Source: Alphaproteobacteria bacterium UBA6187 (GTDB lineage: Bacteria; Pseudomonadota; Alphaproteobacteria; Rickettsiales; UBA6187). From it: a stretch of DNA of 11,550 nt. The stretch covers positions 1-11,550 of the forward strand of contig DITJ01000079.1 of assembly GCA_002422795.1 (NCBI GenBank), in the 5' to 3' direction. The notes under the pieces are model-generated. The model was not told where the DNA came from. It saw only the letters and a program-made list of their open reading frames with translations, and did no database searches. Positions 1 to 7,720 of this stretch are shown here, in pieces. Both the position numbers and the translations under genes were made by a program. Position 1 is the stretch's first letter. Each line of letters begins with the position of its first letter.

Positions 1-149
1 AAGTGACAGCCTGCCTCAACATTATCCAATAGCTAAAATCTTTTACCGGACAGTAGTGCACGTAGGCGAGGATACGTGCTCATACCAAAATAATGGGGAA
101 TTTTAAAGTAAAATCACTATAAATATAATTGCCATCATTCATTGATTCG
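1..149. other. Left-edge region without a confirmed gene; hairpin at 58-79
   Basis: GCACGTA (58-64) and TACGTGC (73-79) form a perfect 7-bp stem with an 8-nt loop. It is not followed by a T-run on either strand. One plus-strand frame is open from base 2 to a TAA at 104-106 (34 residues, cut by the edge); it might be the tail of a convergent gene but could be chance. TTTTACCGGACAGTAGTG (41-58) looks to me like the terminal repeat of an IS element, but that is only an impression from memory. No terminator for the lpxL-type gene is visible here. Confidence 0.3.
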
Positions 150-1025
150 CTAAAGATTCTTCGGCCACCTGTTATGCACCCAGAACCATTGTTCGGGGTT
201 TTCTCTTATCCAGCCTTCCAGGATGTGGTTAATATGGGTCATTGCATTTAAAATATCTGCCTGCTCATCCCCGGTTTTAGTTATTTCCAATGCTGGATAT
301 ACCGTTAATATGAACTTGCTACCATCCACACGCCGGATTTTCATAGAAAAGATTTTGCAATCATATTTTAGTGCCATATTGGCAATTCCAGATGCTGTCA
401 TTGCGGGCCTACCAAAGAACGGCACTTCTATTCCGCTATTTTGTTTCTGGTCAACCAGCATAAGAACCTTTTTACCTTCATGTAGTGATTTAATAATCTG
501 GCGCGCGCCTACAGAACCCTTAGCTGATGAACTATGGCAATGATATGAACGAACTTTGCTGATTATTTTATCTACATAAGGATTATTGGCTTTTCTATAT
601 ACAATATGATTGGGCAAATTCTTAATATGGGTGATTACCGGAATCATTTCCCAATTTCCGAAATGCCCTGTCATTAAGAAGCACCCCTTGGCTTTTAATA
701 ATTCATCCAGGTTTTCCTGACCTTCTATTGTGCAAATCTTAGAAATTTTCTCTGCATCCATATCTTTCATATGCGCAAATTCAGTTAGAACCCGCCCCAG
801 ATTATCCCACATGCCGATCAGGATTTCTTCCACGCGTTCACCGGAAAGCTCAGGCATAGCCATTTTAATATTGTTACGTGCGGTTTTATTCACTTTAAGA
901 TGCGGCCCTATAGCGCGCCCAAGCCAGCCGCCAATATTTGAAGCGGTATCAAAATTCATAGAGCCAAATATGAACATTACTAAATGGACGAGCAATGCCT
1001 CTGCAACATGAAGAAATTTTTTCAT
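150..1025 (-). CDS. lpxL: LpxL/HtrB-family lipid A secondary acyltransferase
   Basis: 291 residues. The family adds a secondary acyl chain to Kdo2-lipid A (or its precursor) at the inner membrane. A hydrophobic N-terminal segment (about 7-22) anchors it. The catalytic HxxxxE is intact: GHFGNWE, H121 and E126. Other family blocks are YRKANNP (143-149), SSAKGSVGARQIIKSL (166-181), VLMLVDQKQNSGIEVPFFG (187-205) and the C-terminal EQWFWVHNRWP (278-288). The gene overlaps lpxK by 4 nt (ATGA), so translation is coupled. Which chain and position it modifies cannot be told; the lpxL symbol is by family, and LpxM-type activity is possible. No intrinsic terminator is seen after its stop within the window. 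Confidence 0.9.
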   Translation of the reverse strand: MKKFLHVAEALLVHLVMFIFGSMNFDTASNIGGWLGRAIGPHLKVNKTARNNIKMAMPELSGERVEEILIGMWDNLGRVLTEFAHMKDMDAEKISKICTIEGQENLDELLKAKGCFLMTGHFGNWEMIPVITHIKNLPNHIVYRKANNPYVDKIISKVRSYHCHSSSAKGSVGARQIIKSLHEGKKVLMLVDQKQNSGIEVPFFGRPAMTASGIANMALKYDCKIFSMKIRRVDGSKFILTVYPALEITKTGDEQADILNAMTHINHILEGWIRENPEQWFWVHNRWPKNL

Positions 1026-2002
1026 TTCTTTAACTTCTGTATTAATAAATTGTGAATTTGTTTTTCATTTGCCCACTTAATCCTTACCGGAAGTACCCGG
1101 ATTTTTTTTCTGGCAAAAAGTGGCAGCCGCACTTCATCTTTTTCCGTAGTTATAAGCTCCGCACCTGTTTCTTCCGATTTATGGATAAGGTTATTTATAT
1201 CCTGGTCGGTATAGTTGTAATGGTCAGCAAATGGAATTTTCTCCACCAGATTATAACCATTTTCCACCAGGGTTGCAAAGAATTTATCAGGATTACCAAT
1301 GCCAGCAAAAGCAATATAAGGCCTACTTTTATCAGGTAAATTTCCAAAAGGCTCAAGGCTTGCATGTATTACAGGCGGGGTGGATTTTTTAAATAATACC
1401 GGATATTTTTTGATATTAAAACCGCCCTCGCCCACAATAATAATTGCATCCGATTTGGCTATCCCCGCAGAAAGCTTCTCACGCAAAGGCCCGGCAGGCA
1501 TTATAAAACCATTACCAACCCCATATTTCCCATCAATAATAAGCAGTGAAATATCTTTGGCAATAGTAGGGTTTTGCAGTCCATCATCCATTATTATGAT
1601 ATTTGCACCATTCTTTTCTGCCATTTGTATGGCTGCTTTCCGTTTTTTAGCGATATATGTTGGCGCAATCCGTGCCAACATAAGCGGCTCATCACCTACG
1701 GAATTTACAGTATGGCGGTTTTTATCAACAATTGTAGGGTTGGTTATATCACCTTTATAACCGCGGCTGGCAATGGCAACTTTAAAGCCATCTTTTTTAA
1801 GTAATTCGGTTATGGCAAATACTATTGGGGTTTTTCCCGCACCGCCTACAGTTACATTACCAACACAGACTACAGGAACCTTGGAACGGTATGGTTTATT
1901 ATTAGTAGCGCGGCGCAAACGCCCTGCGATAGGATACAGCAAAGATAACGGCAGAAGAGAGAGCGCCATTATATTTTTATTTTTCCAGAATTTAGGCTGC
2001 AT
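1022..2002 (-). CDS. lpxK: Tetraacyldisaccharide 4'-kinase
   Basis: 326 residues, the normal size. It phosphorylates the 4' position of the lipid A disaccharide at the inner membrane, the step before Kdo transfer. A membrane-associated N-terminal helix (about 11-26) is followed by a P-loop GNVTVGGAGKTP (48-59), ASRGYKG (78-84), VGDEPLMLA (102-110) with the conserved acidic residue, and IMDDGLQN (137-144), the Walker B-like region. The Asn after DDGLQ, where many LpxK proteins have His, is a form I associate with alphaproteobacteria. The distal part keeps FAGIGNPDKFFATL, a FADHYNYTDQDI block with the conserved His, and TTEKDEVRL. It starts 17 nt after waaA, with CAGG as a weak ribosome site, and its TGA overlaps the next start (ATGA). 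Confidence 0.93.
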   Translation of the reverse strand: MQPKFWKNKNIMALSLLPLSLLYPIAGRLRRATNNKPYRSKVPVVCVGNVTVGGAGKTPIVFAITELLKKDGFKVAIASRGYKGDITNPTIVDKNRHTVNSVGDEPLMLARIAPTYIAKKRKAAIQMAEKNGANIIIMDDGLQNPTIAKDISLLIIDGKYGVGNGFIMPAGPLREKLSAGIAKSDAIIIVGEGGFNIKKYPVLFKKSTPPVIHASLEPFGNLPDKSRPYIAFAGIGNPDKFFATLVENGYNLVEKIPFADHYNYTDQDINNLIHKSEETGAELITTEKDEVRLPLFARKKIRVLPVRIKWANEKQIHNLLIQKLKK

Positions 2003-2019
2003 TTAAAAAACAAACCTGT

Positions 2020-3291
2020 TTAAGATGGCATTTTTATATAAGGAGAAATTTCCCCGATAACTTTTTCAACTATACCATTATTATCATTAACTACTTCATA
2101 TGCTGCATTAATATAAGAAGCCATTTTTTTATTATCTTTCAGCAAATTATCAATTGTTTGCGTAAGTTCAGATGCGTTTGTAACTGTTATAATGGCATTC
2201 TTTTTGATAAATTCATTGTTTATTTCAGTGAAATTAAAACTATGCGGGCCAACTATTATGGCGCAGCCAAGTCGTGCAGGTTCTAACGGATTATGCCCGC
2301 CGCGTTTCACAAGCGAACCACCTACAAACGCAATATCAGAAAGATGGTAGAACATGCCAAGCTCACCCATTGTATCGCCCAGGTAAATATCTGTGTCGCC
2401 GGTGATTTTATCACCATGTGAGCGCACCGCTATTTTAAGCTGCATTTTGGAAAGTTCGCTTAATATTTCGTCTTTGCGCGAAGGGTGGCGTGGTATTATA
2501 ATAGTAAGAAGACCGGGGTGCTTTTCTTTAAGTTCCTTATGTACTGATGCAACCAGCAATTCTTCTGATTCCCCCTCAAAATGGGTGCTTGCAGCAACCC
2601 ATAAATGGCGGCTGCCTATCATTTCCTTAAGATCTGCTAATTCTTTCTCGTCTACCGATAATGGCGCAGCTGAATATTTAATATTCCCTGCAAATTTAAC
2701 ATTCGCCGCACCCAGCTTTTTAATATACCCGGCATCAGTTTCGCTTTGTGTAAGGCACAGGGAATATGCACTGAAAATTTCCCTGGCAAAATTAGCATCA
2801 CGGCTCCAGTTACGGAAGGATTGCTCTGAAATATGGCCATTTACCATAATTAGCGGGCAGGTTTTGCCGGTTTGGGTGATGATATTTGGCCATATTTCCG
2901 ATTCTGCAAATATTGCAATATCAGGCTGCCAGTGTTTTAAAAAACGCTGCACAGCTGTGAGTATATCAACAGGTATATATTGGTGAATTGCGCAATCAGG
3001 CAGGCGGGTTGCCATTAATTTTGCAGAAGTTACCGTGCCGGTTGTAACCAGGAAATTAAGCTTCGGGAATTTTGTCGATAATTGCTCAATTAACGGCAAT
3101 ATAGAAATAGATTCGCCAACACTAGCGGCATGTATCCAGGCGAGTTTTCCAACCGAGCGCGGCAGGGATGCGTAGCCGAGGCGCTCCTTAAACCTGCCTG
3201 AATCTTCTTTGCCTTTTAGCTTGCGCTTAAAAAGGTAAATTTTAATTACAGGGGTAAGTAAAACCGTTAAAAGCTGGTATATTTTTAGCAT
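2020..3291 (-). CDS. waaA: Kdo (3-deoxy-D-manno-octulosonic acid) transferase
   Basis: 423 residues, the usual WaaA/KdtA length. It transfers Kdo from CMP-Kdo to the tetraacyl lipid A precursor on the cytoplasmic face of the inner membrane. The N-terminal hydrophobic segment (about 4-20) anchors it. WIHAASVGE (52-60) carries the catalytic Glu (E60), VTTGTVTSA (82-90) and FAESEIWPN (128-136) are family blocks, and GGSLVKRGGHNPLEPA with the following HSFNF form the nucleotide-sugar site of the GT-B fold. Whether it adds one or two Kdo residues cannot be read. The start at 3291 lies about 40 nt past the MITE-like insertion, and the bases before it (TATTAAAAA) show no Shine-Dalgarno. lpxK starts 17 nt after its stop. 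Confidence 0.93.
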   Translation of the reverse strand: MLKIYQLLTVLLTPVIKIYLFKRKLKGKEDSGRFKERLGYASLPRSVGKLAWIHAASVGESISILPLIEQLSTKFPKLNFLVTTGTVTSAKLMATRLPDCAIHQYIPVDILTAVQRFLKHWQPDIAIFAESEIWPNIITQTGKTCPLIMVNGHISEQSFRNWSRDANFAREIFSAYSLCLTQSETDAGYIKKLGAANVKFAGNIKYSAAPLSVDEKELADLKEMIGSRHLWVAASTHFEGESEELLVASVHKELKEKHPGLLTIIIPRHPSRKDEILSELSKMQLKIAVRSHGDKITGDTDIYLGDTMGELGMFYHLSDIAFVGGSLVKRGGHNPLEPARLGCAIIVGPHSFNFTEINNEFIKKNAIITVTNASELTQTIDNLLKDNKKMASYINAAYEVVNDNNGIVEKVIGEISPYIKMPS

Positions 3292-3321
3292 TTTTTAATA
3301 TATTCCAAAGTAAAACTAGAT

Positions 3322-3480
3322 ATTACTTAACCTGAGTTTTGGATGGCATCCAGCAGTAAGTATTGATATGGAAGAAGGTCTGGCGCCCCCTCTCCCTCAG
3401 GGAGAGGGAATTCCTTTCCTAATTTTCATTAAAAGACAATGACCTGCATCGCTTCCATATCCAAAACTCAGATTACTTAA
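3322..3480. mobile_element. MITE-like element with 13-bp terminal inverted repeats and a 9-bp target duplication
   Basis: CTGAGTTTTGGAT (3332-3344) and its exact complement ATCCAAAACTCAG (3459-3471) bound about 140 bp with no usable frame. Immediately outside, ATTACTTAA occurs at 3322-3330 and again at 3472-3480, a perfect 9-bp direct repeat as left by transposition (one extra C sits at the left junction). The pairing goes on inwards: GATATGGAAG (3365-3374) matches CTTCCATATC (3452-3461). In the right arm the two blocks are continuous, while in the left arm 20 nt (3345-3364, bounded by GAT on both sides) separate them. The element has no transposase and would depend on an IS with the same ends. 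Confidence 0.75.
3388..3408. repeat. GC-rich hairpin inside the MITE-like element
   Basis: CCCTCTCCC (3388-3396) and GGGAGAGGG (3400-3408) form a perfect 9-bp stem with a TCA loop. It stands out from the AT-rich surroundings and resembles REP-type palindromes. Neither strand shows a T-run after the stem, so it is not a standard intrinsic terminator, although it could slow polymerase or stabilise the upstream mRNA end. Confidence 0.7.
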
Positions 3481-3483
3481 ATT

Positions 3484-4179
3484 CTATGCCGGTTCAACTG
3501 GTGTTATGCCCACCATTTCATCGGCCTGCCTTGATAACTGGTTTAACCTGTTTTCAAGTAATATTCCAGCTTCTTTCAAGATATCTTCATTATTGCTGGT
3601 TGCAGGGGGAATAGGGTCACCATAAATAAAAACCCCGCGAGAGAAAGGCTTAGGCAGCATAAACCTATCCCAGCTTTTTAGAATTTTACATTTTGAAATT
3701 GAATAAGTTACAGGAACTATCGAAACTCCCTGCATCTGCGCGATTTTTACTACATTTCCGCCAAGGCGCATTCTTGGTCCCCTTGGCCCATCAGGGGTGA
3801 TTGAAACCATTTCATTATTTTTCAAAGCACGTATTATTTCCTTAAAAGCCTTCATTCCATCTTTTTTATTGGAAGAACCACGAATCATGAAAAAGCCAAA
3901 ATATTCCATAACGCTAGCAATAAGCTGGCCATCATTATGATTAGAGATAACAACATTCATTTTATGGTTTTTTATAGCAAACGGAGGAATCATCAGCAAC
4001 CTGCCGTGCCAGAACACAAAAATTATCGGCTTACCTGATTCCACCAGCGCCTTTACCTGCTCAAACCCATGCTTTTCCCAGCGCGAGGTAAAATATATAA
4101 ACCAGATATAAGCCCATGCTATGCGGCAGATAAGAACCTGTACTGGCTTGCTTTTTAGAATTTTTTTTGTGATGGACAT
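3484..4179 (-). CDS. DUF374 lysophospholipid acyltransferase-like membrane protein
   Basis: 231 residues. An N-terminal hydrophobic segment (about 15-31) should anchor it in the inner membrane. Motifs of the DUF374 branch of the glycerolipid acyltransferase superfamily are present: VFWHGRLLM (55-63), ISNHNDGQLIASV (78-90), FMIRGSSNKKDGMKA (97-111) and ITPDGPRGPRM (127-137). H80 and D83 fit the HxxxD acyltransferase pattern. The substrate is unproven; proposals include a lipid A or phospholipid acyl acceptor. It overlaps the msbA stop (TAATG), and waaA follows after an insertion. Such pairing with MsbA and WaaA supports an envelope lipid role. Confidence in the family is high, in the reaction low. 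Confidence 0.85.
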   Translation of the reverse strand: MSITKKILKSKPVQVLICRIAWAYIWFIYFTSRWEKHGFEQVKALVESGKPIIFVFWHGRLLMIPPFAIKNHKMNVVISNHNDGQLIASVMEYFGFFMIRGSSNKKDGMKAFKEIIRALKNNEMVSITPDGPRGPRMRLGGNVVKIAQMQGVSIVPVTYSISKCKILKSWDRFMLPKPFSRGVFIYGDPIPPATSNNEDILKEAGILLENRLNQLSRQADEMVGITPVEPA

Positions 4180-5909
4180 TATTCCAGCCCTTTATATAAC
4201 TTGCCATATTCCGCGTTTTTATCAATTAACGCTTCATGGGTTCCAGATTCAACAACCACGCCTTGTTTTATAACATAGATAATATCTGCATTTACAACAG
4301 TTGAAAGACGGTGCGCTATTACAATAGTAGTGCGGCCTTGCATTAATATACCGAGCGCCTGCTGCACCTTTTTTTCGGAAATCTGGTCGAGCGCGGAAGT
4401 TGCTTCATCAAGCAGCAATATTGGCGCATTGCGCAGCATTGCGCGCGCAATGGAAAGACGCTGTCTCTGCCCGCCAGATAGGGTTAATCCTCCCTCACCG
4501 ATTAAGGTGTTATAGCCGTTTGGCAATGTTTCTATAAATTCATGGGCGGCAGCAGATTTTGCAGCAGCAATTATTTCATCCAGTGACGCATCCGGCTTAC
4601 CATAGGCAATATTTGCAGCAACCGTATCATCAAACAAATTAATTTCCTGACTTACAAAACCAATATGTTTTCTTAAAGACTGAATTGTTACATCTTTAAT
4701 ACCCTGCCCATCGATTTTAATATCGCCGCCATTGATATCATAAAGGCGTAATATTAAATTCATTATGGTGCTTTTACCACCGCCAGATGGGCCAACAAGC
4801 GCCACTGTTTTTCCAGGCGGCACTAGCATTGAGATGCCTTTTAATGCCTGTTTCTCACTTGTATAGCTGAAATACACATTTTCAAATTCTATTTCCCCGC
4901 CTTTAAATCGCAGGTCTTTTGCTTCCGCTTTATCAACTATGGTTGGTTTAGTATCCAGCATTGCAAATAATCTTTGCGCGGCAGCTAATCCTTCTTCCAA
5001 TGTGGTATTAATTCCTGAAAGGGCTTTTGCCGGTTTATATGCAAGGAGAGCGGCTGCCATGAATGATAAAAATTCACCTGCAGTAAGGTTCTGCGCGCCA
5101 CTATACCATATTACTGCGGCAACGGAAAACCCTGATATAGTCTCAACAATCGGTGATGATGCAGCCTGGTTGCGGATTGCTTTTGTGAAAAGGATATATA
5201 TGCGTTCCATTACCGCTTTAGCGCGAGCGATTTCCCACCCTTCCTGCTGGTACGCCTTAATTACTTTTATGGATTTAAAAGTTTCATCAAGCTTGGAGGT
5301 AAAAACACCAAGTTCTTCCTGCGTTTTATGGGAAATTTTCCGCATACGTTTTCCAAGGCGGATAACCGGATAAATAGCTATCGGAAATGCGGTAAAGGCA
5401 ATTAATGCAAGGGTTGGGTTGCGATAGAACATCATTCCCACAAGGAATATAAGTGTGAAAAGTTCTTTGGCAATGCCGGTTATTACTATCGAAATGCTGG
5501 CGCGCAGGGTATTGATATCATTTGTAAAACGGGAAACTATTTTGCCAGAGGATTCACCTGTTATATGCGCGAAATCTGATTCCAATATGTGCTTGTAAAG
5601 CTTTTGCTGCATATCCGTAATAACACGCTGACCAAGGCAACGCATAGTGTATGTGCTGCCATATGTAGCAAGGCCGTTTGTTATGGCAACAGCGCATACT
5701 ATCAAAGGCAATAATGTAACCATGGAGCTTTTGCCGCCGAAAACATCATCAATCAGCGGGCCGGTGAGATAGGCATAAGATGCAGTTGAAGCCGCAACAA
5801 GTATCATACAGAAAACAGCAAATAATATACGGCGTATATATGGTTTTATATGCTCACGTATCAGCCTGCCTATAAGGTAATAACTGCTGGTGTATTTTGG
5901 TTTTTTCAT
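4179..5909 (-). CDS. msbA: MsbA-like lipid A/phospholipid exporter, ABC transporter half-molecule
   Basis: 576 residues, the size of MsbA. The N-terminal half (about 22-310) is a six-helix ABC exporter domain. The C-terminal ATPase has Walker A GPSGGGKST (373-381), Q-loop Q421, signature LSGGQRQRLS (477-486), Walker B ILLLDE (497-502) and switch H533 in IAHRLS. It should work as a homodimer in the inner membrane; MsbA flips the lipid A core to the periplasmic leaflet. The MsbA assignment rests on context (waaA, lpxK and lpxL-type genes downstream) as well as fold; other ABC exporters look similar. Its stop overlaps the DUF374 start as TAATG, so the two are translationally coupled. The upstream gap is the heptamer array, and the sequence before ATG (ACACCTA) has no evident Shine-Dalgarno. 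Confidence 0.85.
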   Translation of the reverse strand: MKKPKYTSSYYLIGRLIREHIKPYIRRILFAVFCMILVAASTASYAYLTGPLIDDVFGGKSSMVTLLPLIVCAVAITNGLATYGSTYTMRCLGQRVITDMQQKLYKHILESDFAHITGESSGKIVSRFTNDINTLRASISIVITGIAKELFTLIFLVGMMFYRNPTLALIAFTAFPIAIYPVIRLGKRMRKISHKTQEELGVFTSKLDETFKSIKVIKAYQQEGWEIARAKAVMERIYILFTKAIRNQAASSPIVETISGFSVAAVIWYSGAQNLTAGEFLSFMAAALLAYKPAKALSGINTTLEEGLAAAQRLFAMLDTKPTIVDKAEAKDLRFKGGEIEFENVYFSYTSEKQALKGISMLVPPGKTVALVGPSGGGKSTIMNLILRLYDINGGDIKIDGQGIKDVTIQSLRKHIGFVSQEINLFDDTVAANIAYGKPDASLDEIIAAAKSAAAHEFIETLPNGYNTLIGEGGLTLSGGQRQRLSIARAMLRNAPILLLDEATSALDQISEKKVQQALGILMQGRTTIVIAHRLSTVVNADIIYVIKQGVVVESGTHEALIDKNAEYGKLYKGLE

Positions 5910-5910
5910 T

Positions 5911-6040
5911 AGGTGTCAGGTATTAGGTTTCGGGTGTCAGTTATTTTGTTTCGGCTTACAGCCATTAAATTTAAGGTAAGAATATAAAACTAGTTTTTGC
6001 ACCTGAAACCTAATACCTGATACCTGAAACCTAATAACCT
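5911..6040. repeat. Inverted array of 7-bp repeats filling the pmbA-msbA gap
   Basis: Four units stand in plus orientation at 5911-5938 (AGGTGTC, AGGTATT, AGGTTTC, GGGTGTC). Five to six units stand inverted at 6000-6040, read on the minus strand as AGGTTATT, AGGTTTC, AGGTATC, AGGTATT, AGGTTTC, AGGTG. The consensus is about AGGTNTY. The arms 5911-5936 and 6000-6025 pair over 26 bp with two mismatches, around a non-repeat spacer of about 63 nt. RNA from either strand could fold into a long hairpin. One boundary makes the pmbA stop codon, and the other lies one base from the msbA ATG, so the ribosome site of msbA falls within the array and no standard Shine-Dalgarno is visible. It resembles short tandemly repeated heptamers known from other bacteria. 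Confidence 0.85.
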
Positions 6041-7373
6041 ATTCTCCCGCAACTGTCATCTTTTCAATGAGCAATGTAGGTGAATTTGTACTATAGCGGA
6101 ATTCCAGGTCATTTGCAGGGGTTAGCGAAAGGAACATTTCAGATAGCGACCCTGCTATGGTAAGTTCATTTACAGGATATAATATTTCACCGTTTTCTAT
6201 CCAGAAACCGCTGGCGCCCTGGCTATAATCCCCGGTGATTAAATTAACCCCCATGCCGAATGTTTCAGTTACATAAAAACCTGACTTGATATTCTTAATC
6301 AAGCTTTCCGGGCTTTCCACGCCGTTTTCCATATATAAATTACTGCAAGATGGTGATGGCGGCGATGCAAGGCCGCGGCTGGCGCAGCCATTAGTAATTA
6401 ATCCAAGCTGGTTTGCAGAGCGAATATCCAGCAACCAGTTTTGTAGCACTCCATCCTCCACCAGCGACATTTTGCGGTTAGCAACACCTTCAGCGTCATA
6501 AGGCTTTGAACCCAGGCCACGTTTTATATGCGGGTCGTTTATTATATTTATGCCATTTTGGAAAATACTCTTGCCCATGCTGTCTTTCAGGAATGTAGAG
6601 CCACGCGCAACTGATGCACCATTTACCGCAGAAGATACCGCCCCTATAAGCGATTTTGCAACGCGTGGGTCGAATATAACAGGTACAGAGCAGGTTTTAA
6701 CACGCCTTGGGTTTAATCTTTTCAGGGCTTTTTCCGCAGCGGTTACACCGATTTTTTCGGCTGATTCTAAATCACTGGCAAAACGCGTTGAAGAAAAATC
6801 ATAATCACGTTCCATATTTGCGCCTTCCCCGGCAAGTACGGATACTGATATTGAAGACATGGAAGTTTTATATTCAGCCGCAAACCCATTGCTGGTAGCA
6901 ATTGCGATATTATTCTGACCATAAGATGCATCCGCGCCTTCGGAATTTGTAATGCCTTTGCCTGAAAGTGCCACTGCTTCCGCTTTTAATGCGCGAGCCA
7001 ATAATTCATCTGTTGAAGGTTCCAGCCCATCAAATAAATCCAGTTCCATAACAGTTTTAGAAAGCATACTTTCTTCGGCAAGGCCGATATATTTATCTTC
7101 GGGCGCAAGCTGCGCCATGTTTACAGCGCGCGTGGCTAATTCTTCCAATGTTTCAGGCCCGGTATCGGTTGATGAAACTATCGCCTGTTTTTTTCCGATA
7201 AGCACACGCAGGCCAAAGCCGCGTGATTCTGAGCGTTCCACATTTTCCAGTTTATTTAAGCGGGTTGCAACTGAAGTGCTGGTGCTTATAAAACAGATTG
7301 CATCGGCGGCAGTTGCGCCTTTCTTTTTTGCATTTTCTATAAGGGAAGTGATTATATTCAGGTTTTCTGACAT
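6039..7373 (-). CDS. pmbA: PmbA/TldE subunit of the TldD/TldE metalloprotease
   Basis: 444 residues, matching E. coli PmbA (TldE). The C-terminal family block is clear: GMGVNLITGDYSQGASGFWIENGEI (373-397) then YPVNELTIAGSL (399-410). N-terminal elements include SRGFGLRVLIGKK (50-62). No HExxxH zinc motif is present, as expected for the TldE partner; TldD supplies it. In E. coli the TldD/TldE pair degrades unfolded peptides, matures microcin B17 and breaks down the CcdA antitoxin. No tldD is in this window. It starts 3 nt after the cupin stop. The TAG stop (6039-6041) is formed by the edge of a repeat array, and MTVAGE precedes it directly, so the repeat may have replaced or trimmed the native end; the family-typical C-terminal core is complete. 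Confidence 0.9.
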   Translation of the reverse strand: MSENLNIITSLIENAKKKGATAADAICFISTSTSVATRLNKLENVERSESRGFGLRVLIGKKQAIVSSTDTGPETLEELATRAVNMAQLAPEDKYIGLAEESMLSKTVMELDLFDGLEPSTDELLARALKAEAVALSGKGITNSEGADASYGQNNIAIATSNGFAAEYKTSMSSISVSVLAGEGANMERDYDFSSTRFASDLESAEKIGVTAAEKALKRLNPRRVKTCSVPVIFDPRVAKSLIGAVSSAVNGASVARGSTFLKDSMGKSIFQNGINIINDPHIKRGLGSKPYDAEGVANRKMSLVEDGVLQNWLLDIRSANQLGLITNGCASRGLASPPSPSCSNLYMENGVESPESLIKNIKSGFYVTETFGMGVNLITGDYSQGASGFWIENGEILYPVNELTIAGSLSEMFLSLTPANDLEFRYSTNSPTLLIEKMTVAGE

Positions 7374-7376
7374 TAT

Positions 7377-7706
7377 TTAATCCACAATAAAAAGTTTAGC
7401 GCCTGTGCTACTTGTCGATCTATGTTTATCACCATCATGCTCAACTTCATAGCTCATTCCGGCTGATAAAACAAATATACGTCCATCTTCAAGCTCTGAT
7501 ACAATCTCCCCTTCAACTACAAATAATATATGACCGCGGCTGCACCAGTGGTCGGCTTTATATCCTGGGGTATATTCCACCATCCGCACACGCACACATC
7601 CTAAATCACGGGTGCGCCATAAGGCCATACCTGTTTCACCTTTATGCTCAGTTGCCGGGATATTTTGCCAGTTAATTACTTTAAAGGGTATGTTTGAAAG
7701 TTCCAT
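7377..7706 (-). CDS. Small DHCW-motif cupin-fold protein
   Basis: 109 residues, a single cupin beta-barrel. DHWCSRGHILFVVEGEI (52-68) carries the family's signature Asp-His-Trp/Cys cluster plus H59 and E65, which could bind a metal. H90 and H95 in EVEHDGDKHRS would be the second cupin motif. The family has no settled role that I know of; a metal-binding or sensing function is only inferred from the fold. It lies 14 nt after the PIN toxin and ends 3 nt before pmbA, so it is probably co-transcribed with both. An AGAG-type ribosome site lies about 9 nt upstream of the ATG. No signal peptide is visible, so it should be cytosolic. Confidence 0.75.
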   Translation of the reverse strand: MELSNIPFKVINWQNIPATEHKGETGMALWRTRDLGCVRVRMVEYTPGYKADHWCSRGHILFVVEGEIVSELEDGRIFVLSAGMSYEVEHDGDKHRSTSSTGAKLFIVD

Positions 7707-7720
7707 GTTTTTTATCTCTT

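Noticed and set aside
33..83. Short minus-strand frame of about 16 codons (MSTYPRLRALL...)
   Set aside because: Too short, has no ribosome binding site, and overlaps the hairpin and the possible IS end; no support for translation.
2393..2986. Long open frame (197 codons) on the plus strand within waaA
   Set aside because: It is antisense to a well-supported WaaA with intact motifs; the antisense product shows no recognisable domain and no upstream signals.
3388..3408. GC-rich hairpin as an intrinsic terminator separating the DUF374 gene from waaA
   Set aside because: No T-run follows the stem on the minus strand, and the stem lies inside a transposable-type element.
5911..6040. Heptamer array as a CRISPR array
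   Set aside because: Units are 7 bp with no unique spacers between them and occur in both orientations, which does not fit CRISPR.
6952..7380. 142-codon plus-strand frame opposite the start of pmbA
   Set aside because: It is a shadow of the pmbA coding strand, rich in Ser/Ala in the way antisense frames are, with no family motif.
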